A stretch of 64,000 bases of DNA from assembly GCA_027574665.1 (NCBI GenBank), contig CM050676.1, positions 4,268,157-4,332,156 on the forward strand. Direction: 5' to 3'. Every line of letters begins with the position of its first letter. The stretch's first letter is position 1. The DNA is from Rhynochetos jubatus. Its lineage: Eukaryota > Chordata > Aves > Eurypygiformes > Rhynochetidae. The notes beneath the pieces are model-generated. The model did no database searches and had not been told where the DNA came from. It saw only the letters and a program-made list of their open reading frames with translations. Below are positions 10,611-20,062 of this stretch, piece by piece. Made by a program: the position numbers and the translations under genes.

Positions 10611-10616
10611 TTTAAT
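10611..10616 (-). terminator. PRR22 copy I polyadenylation signal ATTAAA
   Basis: Reverse-strand ATTAAA about 100 bases beyond the stop of the inverted PRR22, in the same context as the other copies. Confidence 0.6.
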
Positions 10617-10714
10617 GGGAAACAAGGAAGGAAAGAGACTCTTTAACTGCACACTAACACCCCCCTCCTCCCCACCCCCGCTGCCCCCAGGTCCATCCCA
10701 GCCCCGCCGTGGGC

Positions 10715-13700
10715 CTACTGCCCCCCTGCCAGCCCCGTGCTGCCGGCCAGAGCCCTGCGCTTGCTGGGGGGCTCGTCCAAGGTGCTCCCCCGCAGCTCCT
10801 GCCCCCGCTTCTTCCCCCGCTCCTCTGCCACGGCCAGAGGGGACGGTGCCGGGTCCATCGCCTCATCTTCCCACGGCTCCAGCAGCTCCATGGAGAAGAT
10901 GGATTCCTCGTTGCTGAGGATGGCGTCGGGGGTCTCGAGGACGCGGGCGGCGAGGGTGAGCAGGTCATCCGGCAGCGAGAGCGAGTCGAAGTCGCTGTCG
11001 GGGACCCCTGTGCCGGTGACACCAGGGTCCCCAGAGATGGGGCTGCTGCCGGGACCCACGGTGTCCAGGGAGCAGCCAAAGAGCCTTAGTGCCTCTTCCA
11101 GAGGCACCTCCCCGGGCAGGTCGAGGTTTCCGGCCGGGTCACAAGGCTCTTGGCTGTGGGGGGCATCAGCGGAATGGGAGGGGATGCCATGGCCCGGGGC
11201 GATGTTGCTGGCTCCATCCTGGCTGACCCCCTCGATTTCCAGGGCAGAAGCGATGAGCTTTAGGGTGTCCTCGTGCAGCTCCTCCCTGGAAACCTCCAGG
11301 TCATCTGCCAGGTCCCACAGTCCCAGGTTTTCCGGGGTAGCACAGGGGCTGCAGGAGATGTTGCTGCCTGGGGGGATGTTGCTGCCCAGGGGTGCTCCCG
11401 TGGTGGTGGCCGTGCCAGCGATGTTCAACTGCCCCTCGATGTGCTGGGAGCCGTGGGTGGAGGAGGGCAACATCGGGGGCGCTGGGGTCACCACTCTCCC
11501 CTCCCCGCCAGTGTCAGCAGGGTGCCCAGGCACAGGGACACTCCTGGGACCCCCCTCCCTGACCCCCAGCACATCCCGGGAGCAACCCGTCAGCCTTAGG
11601 GCCTCTTCGAGGAGCTCCTCGTCGGCCACACTGAGGTCCTCAAGGCCTTGGTTGTCCCGGGCAGCGATGGGGCTGGGGGAGATGTCTCTGCTCAGGGGGG
11701 TGTTGCTCCGCTGGGGTGCCCCTATGGCAGTGGCCGTGCCAGAGACGTTGCACTGTCCCTCGATGATCTGGGAGCCATGGCTGGAAGACGGCAACTCCTG
11801 GGGGCCTGGGGCCACCGCTTTCCCCTCTCTGGAGCTGTCCCCAGTGTCCCCAGCCGTAGGAACAGGGCCAGGACCATCCCGGCTGGCTCCCAGCACATCC
11901 CGGGAGCAACCAAAGAGCCTTAGGGCCTCTTCGAGGAGCTCCTCGTTGGTGACATCAAGGTCCCCAAGGCCTTGGTTGTCCCGGGCAGCGATGGTGCTGG
12001 AGGGGGTGTCTCTCTCCGGGGGGATGGTGCTGCCTGGGGGTGCCCCCACAGCGGTGGCCACGCTGGCGATGTTCAACTGCCCCTCCGTGTGCTGGGAGCC
12101 GTGGCTTGATGACAGCAACACCGGGGGCGCTGTTGTCACCGCTGTCCCATCTCTGCCGCTGTCACCATTGTCCCCGGCCACAGGGACAGTGCTGGGCCCC
12201 CCCTCGCTGACCCCCAGCACATCCCGGGAGCAACCCGTCAGCCTTAGGGCCTCTTCGAGGAGCTCCTCGTCGGCCACACTGAGGTCCCCAAGGCCTTGGT
12301 TGTCCCGGGCAGCGATGGGGCTGGGGGAGATGTCTCTGCTCAGGGGGGTGTTGCTCCGCTGGGGTGCCCCTATGGCAGTGGCCGTGCCAGAGACGTTGCA
12401 CTGTCCCTCGATGATCTGGGAGCCATGGCTGGAAGATGGCAACTCCTGGGGGCCTGGGGCCACCGCTTTCCCCTCTCGGAAGCTGTCCCCAGTGTCCCCG
12501 GCCACAGGGACACTGCTGGGCCCCCCCTCGCTGACCCCCAGCACATCCCGGGAGCAACCAAAGAGCCTTAGGGCCTCTTCGAGGAGCTGCTCTTCGGTGA
12601 CTTCGAGGTCCCCAAGGCCGTGGTTGTCCCGGGCAGCAACAGGGCTGGGGGGGATGTCTCTGCCCGGGCGGATGGTGCTGCCCGGGGCTGCCCCTGTGGC
12701 GGTGGCCCGGCCGGAGATGTTGACTTGTGCCGCCGGCCCCTTGATGTGCTGGGAGCCGGGGCTGGACTTTGGCCGCAGCAGAGTCGGGGCCACCGCTCTG
12801 GCCTGATGGTTTGGGGGGGCCAGGGGTTGTGGTTGGCCGTGGGGGGTCACCGGGACTGCCCAGGCCAGGGGTGTCTCGTAGCCCCCAGGGACCCACAGGG
12901 CAGCAGCCGGCAGAGGAGCGGGAGCGTGGCCCAGCGTGGCGGAGGCCGATGGCAGGTGGACGGTGCCCGTCCCTGGCACGTGGAGGAGGTGGGGGTCGAA
13001 GAGGCAGCCGCATGGAGCCCTCTGCAGACCTGGGAGGGTGAGAGGGAGCCGTGCTGGGCCGGGGGCAACCTCCAGGTGCACCCGCTGAGCCGGCCCCGGT
13101 GGCTGACGCCAAACAGCTCTGCGCCTGGCACGTGGGCAGATGGTGGCCGGGGCGCTCCCCGCGGGGTGGGCCGGGGTTGTTAACTGGGGAGGGGGCTGGC
13201 TTCCCTGAGGTGGAACGGGAGATGTGGCCCCAAGTGTTTGGGAAATCCCCTGGGAATTGGATGTAGTGGGCAGACATCACCCCGGTGAGGGCATGGACAC
13301 TCGCCCGGGCTTGCTGCACCCCAGTGCCATATGTGCCAGGGGCCGGGGGTGCAGGGGATGCTGGGGTTCCTGGGGGTGTGGGATGCTGAGTGTGTGCGGG
13401 GGTCCGGGTGCCAGAGCGGACAGGGCTGCCATACCTGCTGGTGATGCCCGGGGGACCTGGGGTGCCATCCGCGCCGCGGGTGCCCAGGCTGTGGGGAAGG
13501 GCTGCCACTGCCCGGGCACTGGGCACAGGTTGGCTGAGCCTGGAAGAGAGACAGGAGTGACGGCCAGGGCTCAGCTCTGCTCTGGCCCCTGAGAGCATCC
13601 CCGGGCTGCAGGGGTCGGCGTCGGTGCCTACCTGGGGGGTAGAAGGTGTCCGGGAGCAGAAAAGTGGGCTGGAGCTGGGGCGCAGGGGGTGCGCGGGAGC

Positions 13701-13734
13701 GGCGGGGTGGGAGCTGCCGCGGTGGCCACGCCAT
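10715..13734 (-). CDS. PRR22: PRR22-like protein, inverted copy I, four 108-residue repeats
   Basis: Three exons on the minus strand: 13632-13734, 13435-13539 and 10715-13029, all GT-AG with phase 1 junctions, giving 840 residues. Exon 2 joins to a conserved Cys-containing segment (RAPCGCLFDPHL) that also occurs in mammalian PRR22. It has four full 108-residue repeats, where the direct copies have three, then two degenerate repeats and the basic KRR tail. A 15-bp deletion removes five residues after the CSLDTV motif. The frame is intact, so it may be functional; nothing shows expression. The ERV 3' LTR lies 300 bases beyond the stop and transcribes towards it. Confidence 0.85.
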
Positions 13735-13830
13735 GGTGCCTTCTGGCTGTGTGGCTGGCGGTTGCTAAGGAGTCTCTGGGGTGTCCCAGGTCACAATGCG
13801 GGGGCTCCCTGTGTTCCGCCCCGCCCCAGG
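13735..13830 (-). promoter_or_regulatory. PRR22 copy I promoter with RFX-type half-site
   Basis: Contains GTTGCT (13761-13766), the reverse complement of an RGYAAC half X-box, about 30 bases upstream of the ATG. GC boxes lie further upstream. The same element is found in all PRR22 copies whose promoters are in the window. Confidence 0.45.
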
Positions 13831-14277
13831 AACCTGCCCCGCCCCTCCGGGCAGGGAAAGGGTTAAGGGGCACTGGGGTGCCCCCGGCCCCTCCAGGCGG
13901 CTCTCAGGGCCGTGGGGGCAAGCCTTGGTCTTTTCCCGGCGCTGGGATAAGCTTGGCATTGGTGGGCCTTGGTGGAACGAGTCCCGGGCCTGCAGTGCTG
14001 GCATGGAGGGCAGGGGCTGTTCAGGGTGGGGGCACAGGGCAGGCGAGGGGGAGGTGTGGCACGGGATGTCAGGGGGAGGTTTGACGCTCCAGCCCTGCCA
14101 GTCGGGCACCAGTCGAGAGCCCCTGGGTGAGGCTGGGGGGCAGAAACAAAGCAGGTGTGGAGGGTGTCTGCACCCATCGCCCAGCCGGGATGCCAGCCCT
14201 GAGGGCTTCTTCCCTAGGCAAGCCAGAGAAAGCTTTGGGGCAGTAGCCCTGGTCCCTGTGGGAGGCTTCACCTTTTT

Positions 14278-14353
14278 CCCTGGCCATGGCAGGGGGTGGC
14301 ACTGCATGGTCTTTAAGTTCCCTTCCAACCCAAACCATTCCATGATTCTATGA
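14278..14353 (+). mobile_element. CR1 LINE 3' end, plus orientation
   Basis: Sense-strand CR1 terminus: the CATGGCAGGGGGT...CCCTTCCAACCC block and an ATTCTATGAT-type tail. It abuts the minus-strand CR1 that follows, head to head at the 3' ends. Confidence 0.85.
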
Positions 14354-15770
14354 TCCATCCAGCCTGGCCTTGAACACTGCCAGGGATGGGGCAGCCACAG
14401 CTTCGCTGGGCAACCTGTCCCAGTGCTCCCCACCCTCTCCTGGAAGAATTTTTTCCTGATGTCCAATCTAAATCTCCCTTCTTTGACTTTAAAGCCGTTA
14501 CCCCTTTTCCTGTCACTCCGTGTCCTTGTTAAAACTCCCCCCCCCCCCCCCCCCCAGTTTTCTTGTAGCCCCCCAGGCACTGGAAGGGGCTCTAAGGTCT
14601 CCCCGGAGCCTTCCCTTCTCCAGGCTGAACCCCCCAACTCTCTCAGCCTGTCCCCATGGCAGAGGGGCTCCAGCCCTCGCAGCATCTCTGTGGCCTCCTC
14701 TGGACTTGCTCTAAGAGGTCCATGTCCTGCTCATGTTGATGCCCCACAGCTGGACGCAGCACTGCAGGGGGGGTCTCCCCAGAGAGGAGTAGAGGGGGAG
14801 AATCCCCTCCCTCGCCCTGCTGGCCACGCTGCTCCGGATCCAGCCCAGGATCCGGTTGGCTTTCTGGGCTGCCAGCGCACACGGCCGGCTCCTGTCCAGC
14901 TTTCCATCCCCCAGTACCCCCAGACAAAGATGTTGAACAGCACCGGTCCCAATCCCGACCCCTGAGGAACGCCGCTCGTCACTGGTCTCCACTCAGACAT
15001 CGAGCCCTTGACCACCACTCTCTGAGTGCCACCAGCCAGCCAGTTCCTTCTCCACCGAGCGGTCCATCCGTCCAATCCACACCTCTGCAGTGTAGAGACA
15101 AGGGTGTTGTGCAGGACGGTGTCGAACGCTTTGCACAAGTCCAGGTAGATGACATCGGTTCCTGTCCTTTATCTCCCAAGGTCACGACCCCGTCGCAGAA
15201 GGCCACCAGGTTCGTCAGGCAGGATCTGCCCTCGGTGAAGCACCTTGGCTGTCACCAATCCCCTCCTCGCTTTCCACGTGCCTTTGCATGGTTTCCAGGA
15301 GGTTCTGCTCCACGATCTTGCCAGGCACAGAGGTGACACTGACTGGGCTGGAGTTCCCCGGATCCTCCTTTTTCCCTTTTTAAAGATGGGGGTGATATTT
15401 CCCCTTTTCCAGTCAGTGGGAACTTCACCAGGCCGCCACGACTTCTCAAACACGGGGGGTAGAGGTTGCACAACCTCATCCGCCAGTTCTTTCAGGACCC
15501 GCGGAGGTATTCCACCAGGTCCCATGGAACTGTGCACCTGCAGGTTCCTCAGGTGCTCCCAAACCTGATCCTCACTGACCACGGGCGGCTCTCCATGCTC
15601 CCAGTCCCTGCCCTTGCCTCCCGCGACTCGGGGGGGTACGGCTTGTGCCCTCGACAGTGAAGAACGAGACAAACAAATCACTGAGCACCTCGGCCTTCTC
15701 CATATCCTGGGAAACCTGCTCTCCCGTTTCCTTGCGCAGAGGGCCCACATTTTCCTCTGTGGGGCCTGCG
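14354..15770 (-). mobile_element. CR1 LINE, minus orientation, 5'-truncated, internal RT deletion
   Basis: Minus-strand reading gives CR1 reverse transcriptase: PTDWKRGNITPIFKKG near 15370-15420, a KAFDTV segment near 15110-15138 and [15 protein letters not shown] near 14940-14990. After that point the sequence jumps to a late ORF2 segment ([18 protein letters not shown], about 14830-14890), so the part carrying the catalytic ADD motif is absent. Multiple frameshifts are present. The 5' end fades out near 15770 (the VGPL segment). Its own 3' terminal bases are replaced by the inverted tail at 14278-14353. Confidence 0.85.
14537..14555. repeat. Poly-C run (19 C)
   Basis: Homopolymer inside the CR1 element; length is likely to be unreliable in sequencing. 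Confidence 0.9.
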
Positions 15771-16339
15771 AGCACTTGAGGTGACCACGCAGCCCCAGGG
15801 CCTGTCTCGACACTGGGCAGGACTGTGGCCCCCTGCCCTCCCAGTGTCTCTGGCAGGCGGGAGCAGCAGAGAGCAGGGAGACGTTTTGGGGCAAAGCCCG
15901 GCATTTTGCACTGGCAGGTGGTTTCCAAATCCCGCCTGGCGCTGCTGCTGCTGGACACAGGCACAGCCCCTTGGGTTGGGAAGCGGGGCTGGCCCAGCAG
16001 GTCCGGAACGGTGAGTCCCACTGCCAGACAAAGAAGTGCCTTGCGGTTGTATCGGGGGCATCCGCAGGGTGTTTGCCGATCCCCTGGCTCGGCTGCGAAA
16101 ACACCGCCGCAGGCACCGAGATGCCCAAGGGCTGAGGGGGCTGGGGAGGGGCTGGGCACTGGCGCTCAGGGGGTCTGCGTGGGGTGGGCAGTCTTTGCCT
16201 TCGGGCTCTCCGGGGCTATTTGAGTTTGGCTCTGTGAGCTGGGGCATTTGGGGACATGGCAGGGAGGCCCTGGGGTCTGTCCTTCCCGCTGCACGGCTGC
16301 CCAGTAACCTGCTCCCCTTTGCCTCCTCTTCCCAGGAGG
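15771..16339. other. Unassigned spacer left of the DUF4795 gene remnant
   Basis: Single-copy sequence between the CR1 5' break and the first QRICH2-like exon. No gene or repeat was recognised with confidence, although part of the CR1 5' region could extend here. Confidence 0.4.
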
Positions 16340-16902
16340 ACGGTGGGGGCTCGGCAGGGCCCATCAGATGTGGACACCCAAGGTGGGAGCAGTTCTGCAC
16401 CAGGGCTGACGGAACCAGGGACACGGCCTGTGCCCAAGGGGTCCCCTGGCACCCAGGCCGTCACGCCAGCAACCCAGCCAGGGTCCGTCAGGCTCACGAC
16501 CACCACCCCGGGGATGAAACTGGGGTCCCCTGGCACCCAGAGCACCATCCCGGGGTGCAGCCAGGGATGCCCAGCCTCAAGACAAACGTCTTGGGGGTGC
16601 AGCCAGGGACACAAGGAGCAGGAGCAGGGGCTCAGCCAAGTCCCTGCCGCATGGACCGCAGCCTTCCTGGTGCTGGGAAGGTCCATGCTGAAGGTACCCC
16701 CGTGCTGTGGGGACACCGATGGACGCCAGCGCTTACGGCTATGGAGAGATGGTGGAGGCCCTGCCAGGTCGGGCAGCTCGGCTGGCTCTAGAGCACCCTG
16801 AAAGAGCAGGTGGCCCAGCTGGCAGCCACCAAGTCCAACCAGGCTGAAGTCGAGAAGCTGCGCCTGCTCTTCCCAGATGGAGGTGAGAGCCCTGGAGGGG
16901 CT

Positions 16903-16919
16903 GGGGGGGGGGGGGGGGG
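16903..16919. repeat. Poly-G run (17 G)
   Basis: Homopolymer in the putative intron after the 16792-16882 exon. Confidence 0.9.
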
Positions 16920-18805
16920 CGGGGTTAGTGTAGGACACCCTGGGTGCTGGTCTTGTTGCGGCTCATTCCCGCTGGGCAAAACTGACACCTTCGGGGCTGG
17001 GCAGCCAAGGCAGCATCCCTCTGAGGGTCCCCCCTGCTGGCTTTTCCCCAGGGCCGCCATGTCCCATCCTGGGACAGCTGGCTGAGGGGGTGTGCCCCTC
17101 CACAGCTGGACCGCCTGGAGCTGGGGCCTTTCCTGCAGCAGCTGGAGCACTGCTGGAGCATACGGAGCAGCTCCAGAAGGCAGCGCAGGCGGAGGGGGAT
17201 GATGCAGCCGGCATTAAGAAGTGAGTGCGATGGGGGCGACAATGGCTTCAGGGACAGCGCTCGCCCCGTTCCCTCCGGCTGTCCTGCCTCGTGCCTGCCT
17301 GGTACCCTGGCACAGGAGCAGTTCCCACAGGGGTGGTGGGTTTGGGGCACTCGCTTCTGTGGATTCTCCAGTGCCTAATCCAAGGTGGAGCTTTTTCCCA
17401 GGTGGGACCCCACGGACCCCCTTTATTTCATACCCAGCCAACAGGTCAGGACCTTGTGGTGGTGGGGGGGGAATAAACCAGCCTCAACCCTCCCGCTTCC
17501 CCCGGCAAACACTGTAACTGGCTGCAGCAAAGTGCTCAGCACGGCGCTCAGCACCTTTTGGGTGCAGGATGGCTGTGCCCCGGCCCCAGCGCGTGAGAGC
17601 CCTTCTCCAGGCAGGGGTGGAGGGGGCCGGGGCGGCCTGGGCAGGGCAGGGGAGCAGAGATGTGCTGCGGAGAGCCAGCACACCCTCACCTCCCCGCTGC
17701 AGCGCTGCCCCTCCAGCCCCTCCCGCCTGGTGCCCCGCGGCCAAGCCAGCCCACGCTCCTGCTCCCCAGCAAGGTCGGGATGGGGAAGGCAGGGATACGG
17801 TGGGGGCAACTGAGGCTGGGAGGGTGATGCTGAGCACCCAGGGTGTCTGTGCCTCAGTTTCCCCGGGGAGAGCTGGGTGTGGCAGGGTTGCCTGGGGATG
17901 CTGGGTTTGGCCCTGTGTTTCAGCCAGCCCGCTCTTTCCTTCCCAGCTCGACCAGGCGGAGCTCTTGGGCCAGGAGAGCCGCGTCTACGGGGGCCGGCAG
18001 GACAGGCAGCTGTCTGTGCTCATGGGAACAGGGGGTATGGCCGGGCAGGCTTGGGCTGACCCCACGGGTGTGAAGGGGACAGCAGGCTGGGCAGGACACC
18101 TGCGGGGTGGCAGGTTTTCCCCTACCCACGTCCCTGACTCTGGTTCCCTCCTGTCTCTCCCACCACACTTCCCAGGGGATGAGCCCAAGCTGTCCCCAAG
18201 GCAGTGGGACACCTGGGGCACCGGCCGCCTGCTGTCACGGCCCCAGACCGCTGGACCCTTGCTCAGCCAAGCGGGTATGGCCCTGCCGGGGCTCCAGGGG
18301 GTCAGGGGGCCAGAAGGCAACCTGTGGTCCCGCGCTGGGTGGGGGCGAGTTGGGGATCTGTGCCTGGTGCCGAGTGGGGCGGGACGGGGTCTGGGTCAGG
18401 ATGGGGAGGGGTGAAGCAGGCTGGAGTGGGGAGGGCTATTGGATGAGGACCCCCGTCCCTGTGTTGGAGCCGCAACAAGACGGGGGGTCCTGAGCAGTGT
18501 GGACAAGAGCATGTCCACTTCATGTGTCCTTGCTGCCTCCTCCATGCCAGGCTGGCAGGGCTGCCTGGTGCATTGGGGGGGGCTTAGGCCTTGCCCTTTG
18601 CCCCCACGCACTGCCGCCTCGCTGGAGCACAGGCCCGGCGCATGCGACGGCCACCACGTCTCCCGGGCACCGGGGCTCCTCCCGTCCATCCAGACATCAG
18701 GGCACAGATCCAGTGCCCCCGCAGCCAGGCAGGGCTGGGGGTCCCCGGCCGAACCCCCAGCACCCCAGCCATCGAGTAGGCGAATGAGGGGCAGCAGCCG
18801 GCAGC

Positions 18806-18811
18806 AATAAA
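18806..18811 (+). terminator. Possible polyadenylation signal AATAAA of the DUF4795 remnant
   Basis: AATAAA follows a short open frame ending TAG at 18777-18779 and precedes a G run. It marks a plausible 3' end of the remnant gene on the plus strand. Confidence 0.4.
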
Positions 18812-18899
18812 GGGTGTTGAGCAGCCAAGTGCCTGGGGGGGGGGGCCCTGGGTCAGGGGCATGGGAAGCCACCAACAGGACGGTGTTGTCATAGACTGA

Positions 18900-19514
18900 G
18901 AGGGTCCTTTTCTCTTGTTTCTTCTAGTAAAAGATTTCCTCCAGAACCTCTCCGTGTCTCTGTGGGAGCTGAAGACAAGGACAGAGCCTGGGGACCTGGG
19001 GGAGCTGGACACACACGACAAGGGCTGCCAGGACTTTGTCTCCAACACGACCAGCGTCCCCTCCAGCGGGACAGGACTCGCTGCAAAGCCCTTCACAGCC
19101 TCCGGACCATCCGGCCCTTCCTCAGGCCCCACGGCGCTCAGCCCCGGGGCCCAGCTTTGCCTCGCTGCCGCAGCAAAACACCCCCAAAGCACCCCAAGCG
19201 TGGCGAGGGAGGGGGCTGCACGCCAGGCTGGGACAGTCCTCCCCGTGCCGGGCTGTGCCTTGGGCAGCCGCAAGGCCGGGAAGGGGACAGGAAAAGAATT
19301 CCAAACAAATCCCTGCACCCGCTAAAAGTGCCTGGAAAGTTCATCTCTCTCTCTCGCTCCTTTCCCACACAGAGCTCCACAACCTGGGGCCAACGCAGCC
19401 AGAGGCTGTCTTTCCTGGCGGGCTCCCGCAGTGCTGGCGACAAGAAGTTCTCTGCCACAAACGTCAGGAATGGCCCAGCCCTGCTCCTCACGGCACTGCG
19501 GTATTCCCAGCTAG
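18900..19514. other. Diverged ancient copy of array flanking sequence
   Basis: 18920-18970 is a diverged match to the PRR22 poly(A) region (compare 1410-1455). 19270-19420 is a diverged match to the DUS3L downstream region (compare 31380-31540). The order suggests an older, decayed duplicate of the locus ends. No coding frame is convincing. Confidence 0.5.
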
Positions 19515-19949
19515 TGCCTGGGAAGGTGAAGCCTCCCACAGGGACCAGGGCTACCGCCCCAAAGCTTTCTCTGGCTTGCCTAGGGAGGAAGCCCTCAGGG
19601 CTGGCATCCCGGCTGGGCGATGGGTGCAGACACCCTCCACACCTGCTTTGTTTCTGCCCCCCAGCCTCACCCAGGGGCTCTCAACTGGTGCCCGACTGGC
19701 AGGGCTGGAGCGTCAAACCTCCCCCTGACATCCCGTGCTACACCTCCCCCTCGCCTGCCCTGTGCCCCCACCCTGAACAGCCCCTGCCCTCCATGCCAGC
19801 ACTGCAGGCCCGGGACTCGTTCCACCAAGGCCCACCAATGCCAAGCTTATCCCAGCGCCGGGAAAAGACCAAGGCTTGCCCCCACGGCCCTGAGAGCCGC
19901 CTGGAGGGGCCGGGGGCACCCCAGTGCCCCTTAACCCTTTCCCTGCCCG

Positions 19950-20062
19950 GAGGGGCGGGGCAGGTTCCTGGGGCGGGGCGGAACACGGGGAGCCCCCGCA
20001 TTGTGACCTGGGACACCCCAGAGACTCCTTAGCAACCGCCAGCCACACAGCCAGAAGGCACC
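19950..20062 (+). promoter_or_regulatory. PRR22 copy B promoter: GC boxes and RFX-type X-box
   Basis: Two GGGCGGGGC GC boxes are followed by GACTCC (20023-20028), a 2-base gap and AGCAAC (20031-20036). The right half matches an RFX RGYAAC half-site and the left half matches poorly. There is no TATA box. Confidence 0.45.

Larger units (their letters stand above)
10413..14272 (-). repeat. Left arm of large inverted repeat (PRR22 with its promoter)
   Basis: Reverse complement of about 19515-23073, with high identity. The arm is about 300 bases longer than its partner, because of one extra 324-bp coding repeat and a 15-bp deletion. The spacer between the arms is about 5.2 kb. Confidence 0.9.
16340..18830 (+). 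pseudogene. Remnant of a DUF4795 (QRICH2/C16orf96-like) gene
   Basis: The clearest exons are 16792-16882, bounded by AG and GTGAGA and encoding a coiled-coil-like STLKEQVAQLAATK...EVEKLRLLFPDG segment, and 17106-17220, bounded by CAG and GTGAGT and encoding LDRLELGPFLQQLEHCWSIR. These match the spacing of the DUF4795 domain of QRICH2 and C16orf96. In the second exon the frame must shift by one base near 17166-17171 to reach the conserved DDAAGIKK end, so one base is missing. A third likely segment (about 17947-18034) reads AELLGQESRVYGGRQ, resembling the ELLG-DG-IYKGR motif of the family. An upstream PGTQ-rich stretch (16360-16690) is compatible with the low-complexity N-terminus. The DUF4795 family includes sperm-flagellum proteins. 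It is most likely a pseudogene. Confidence 0.55.
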
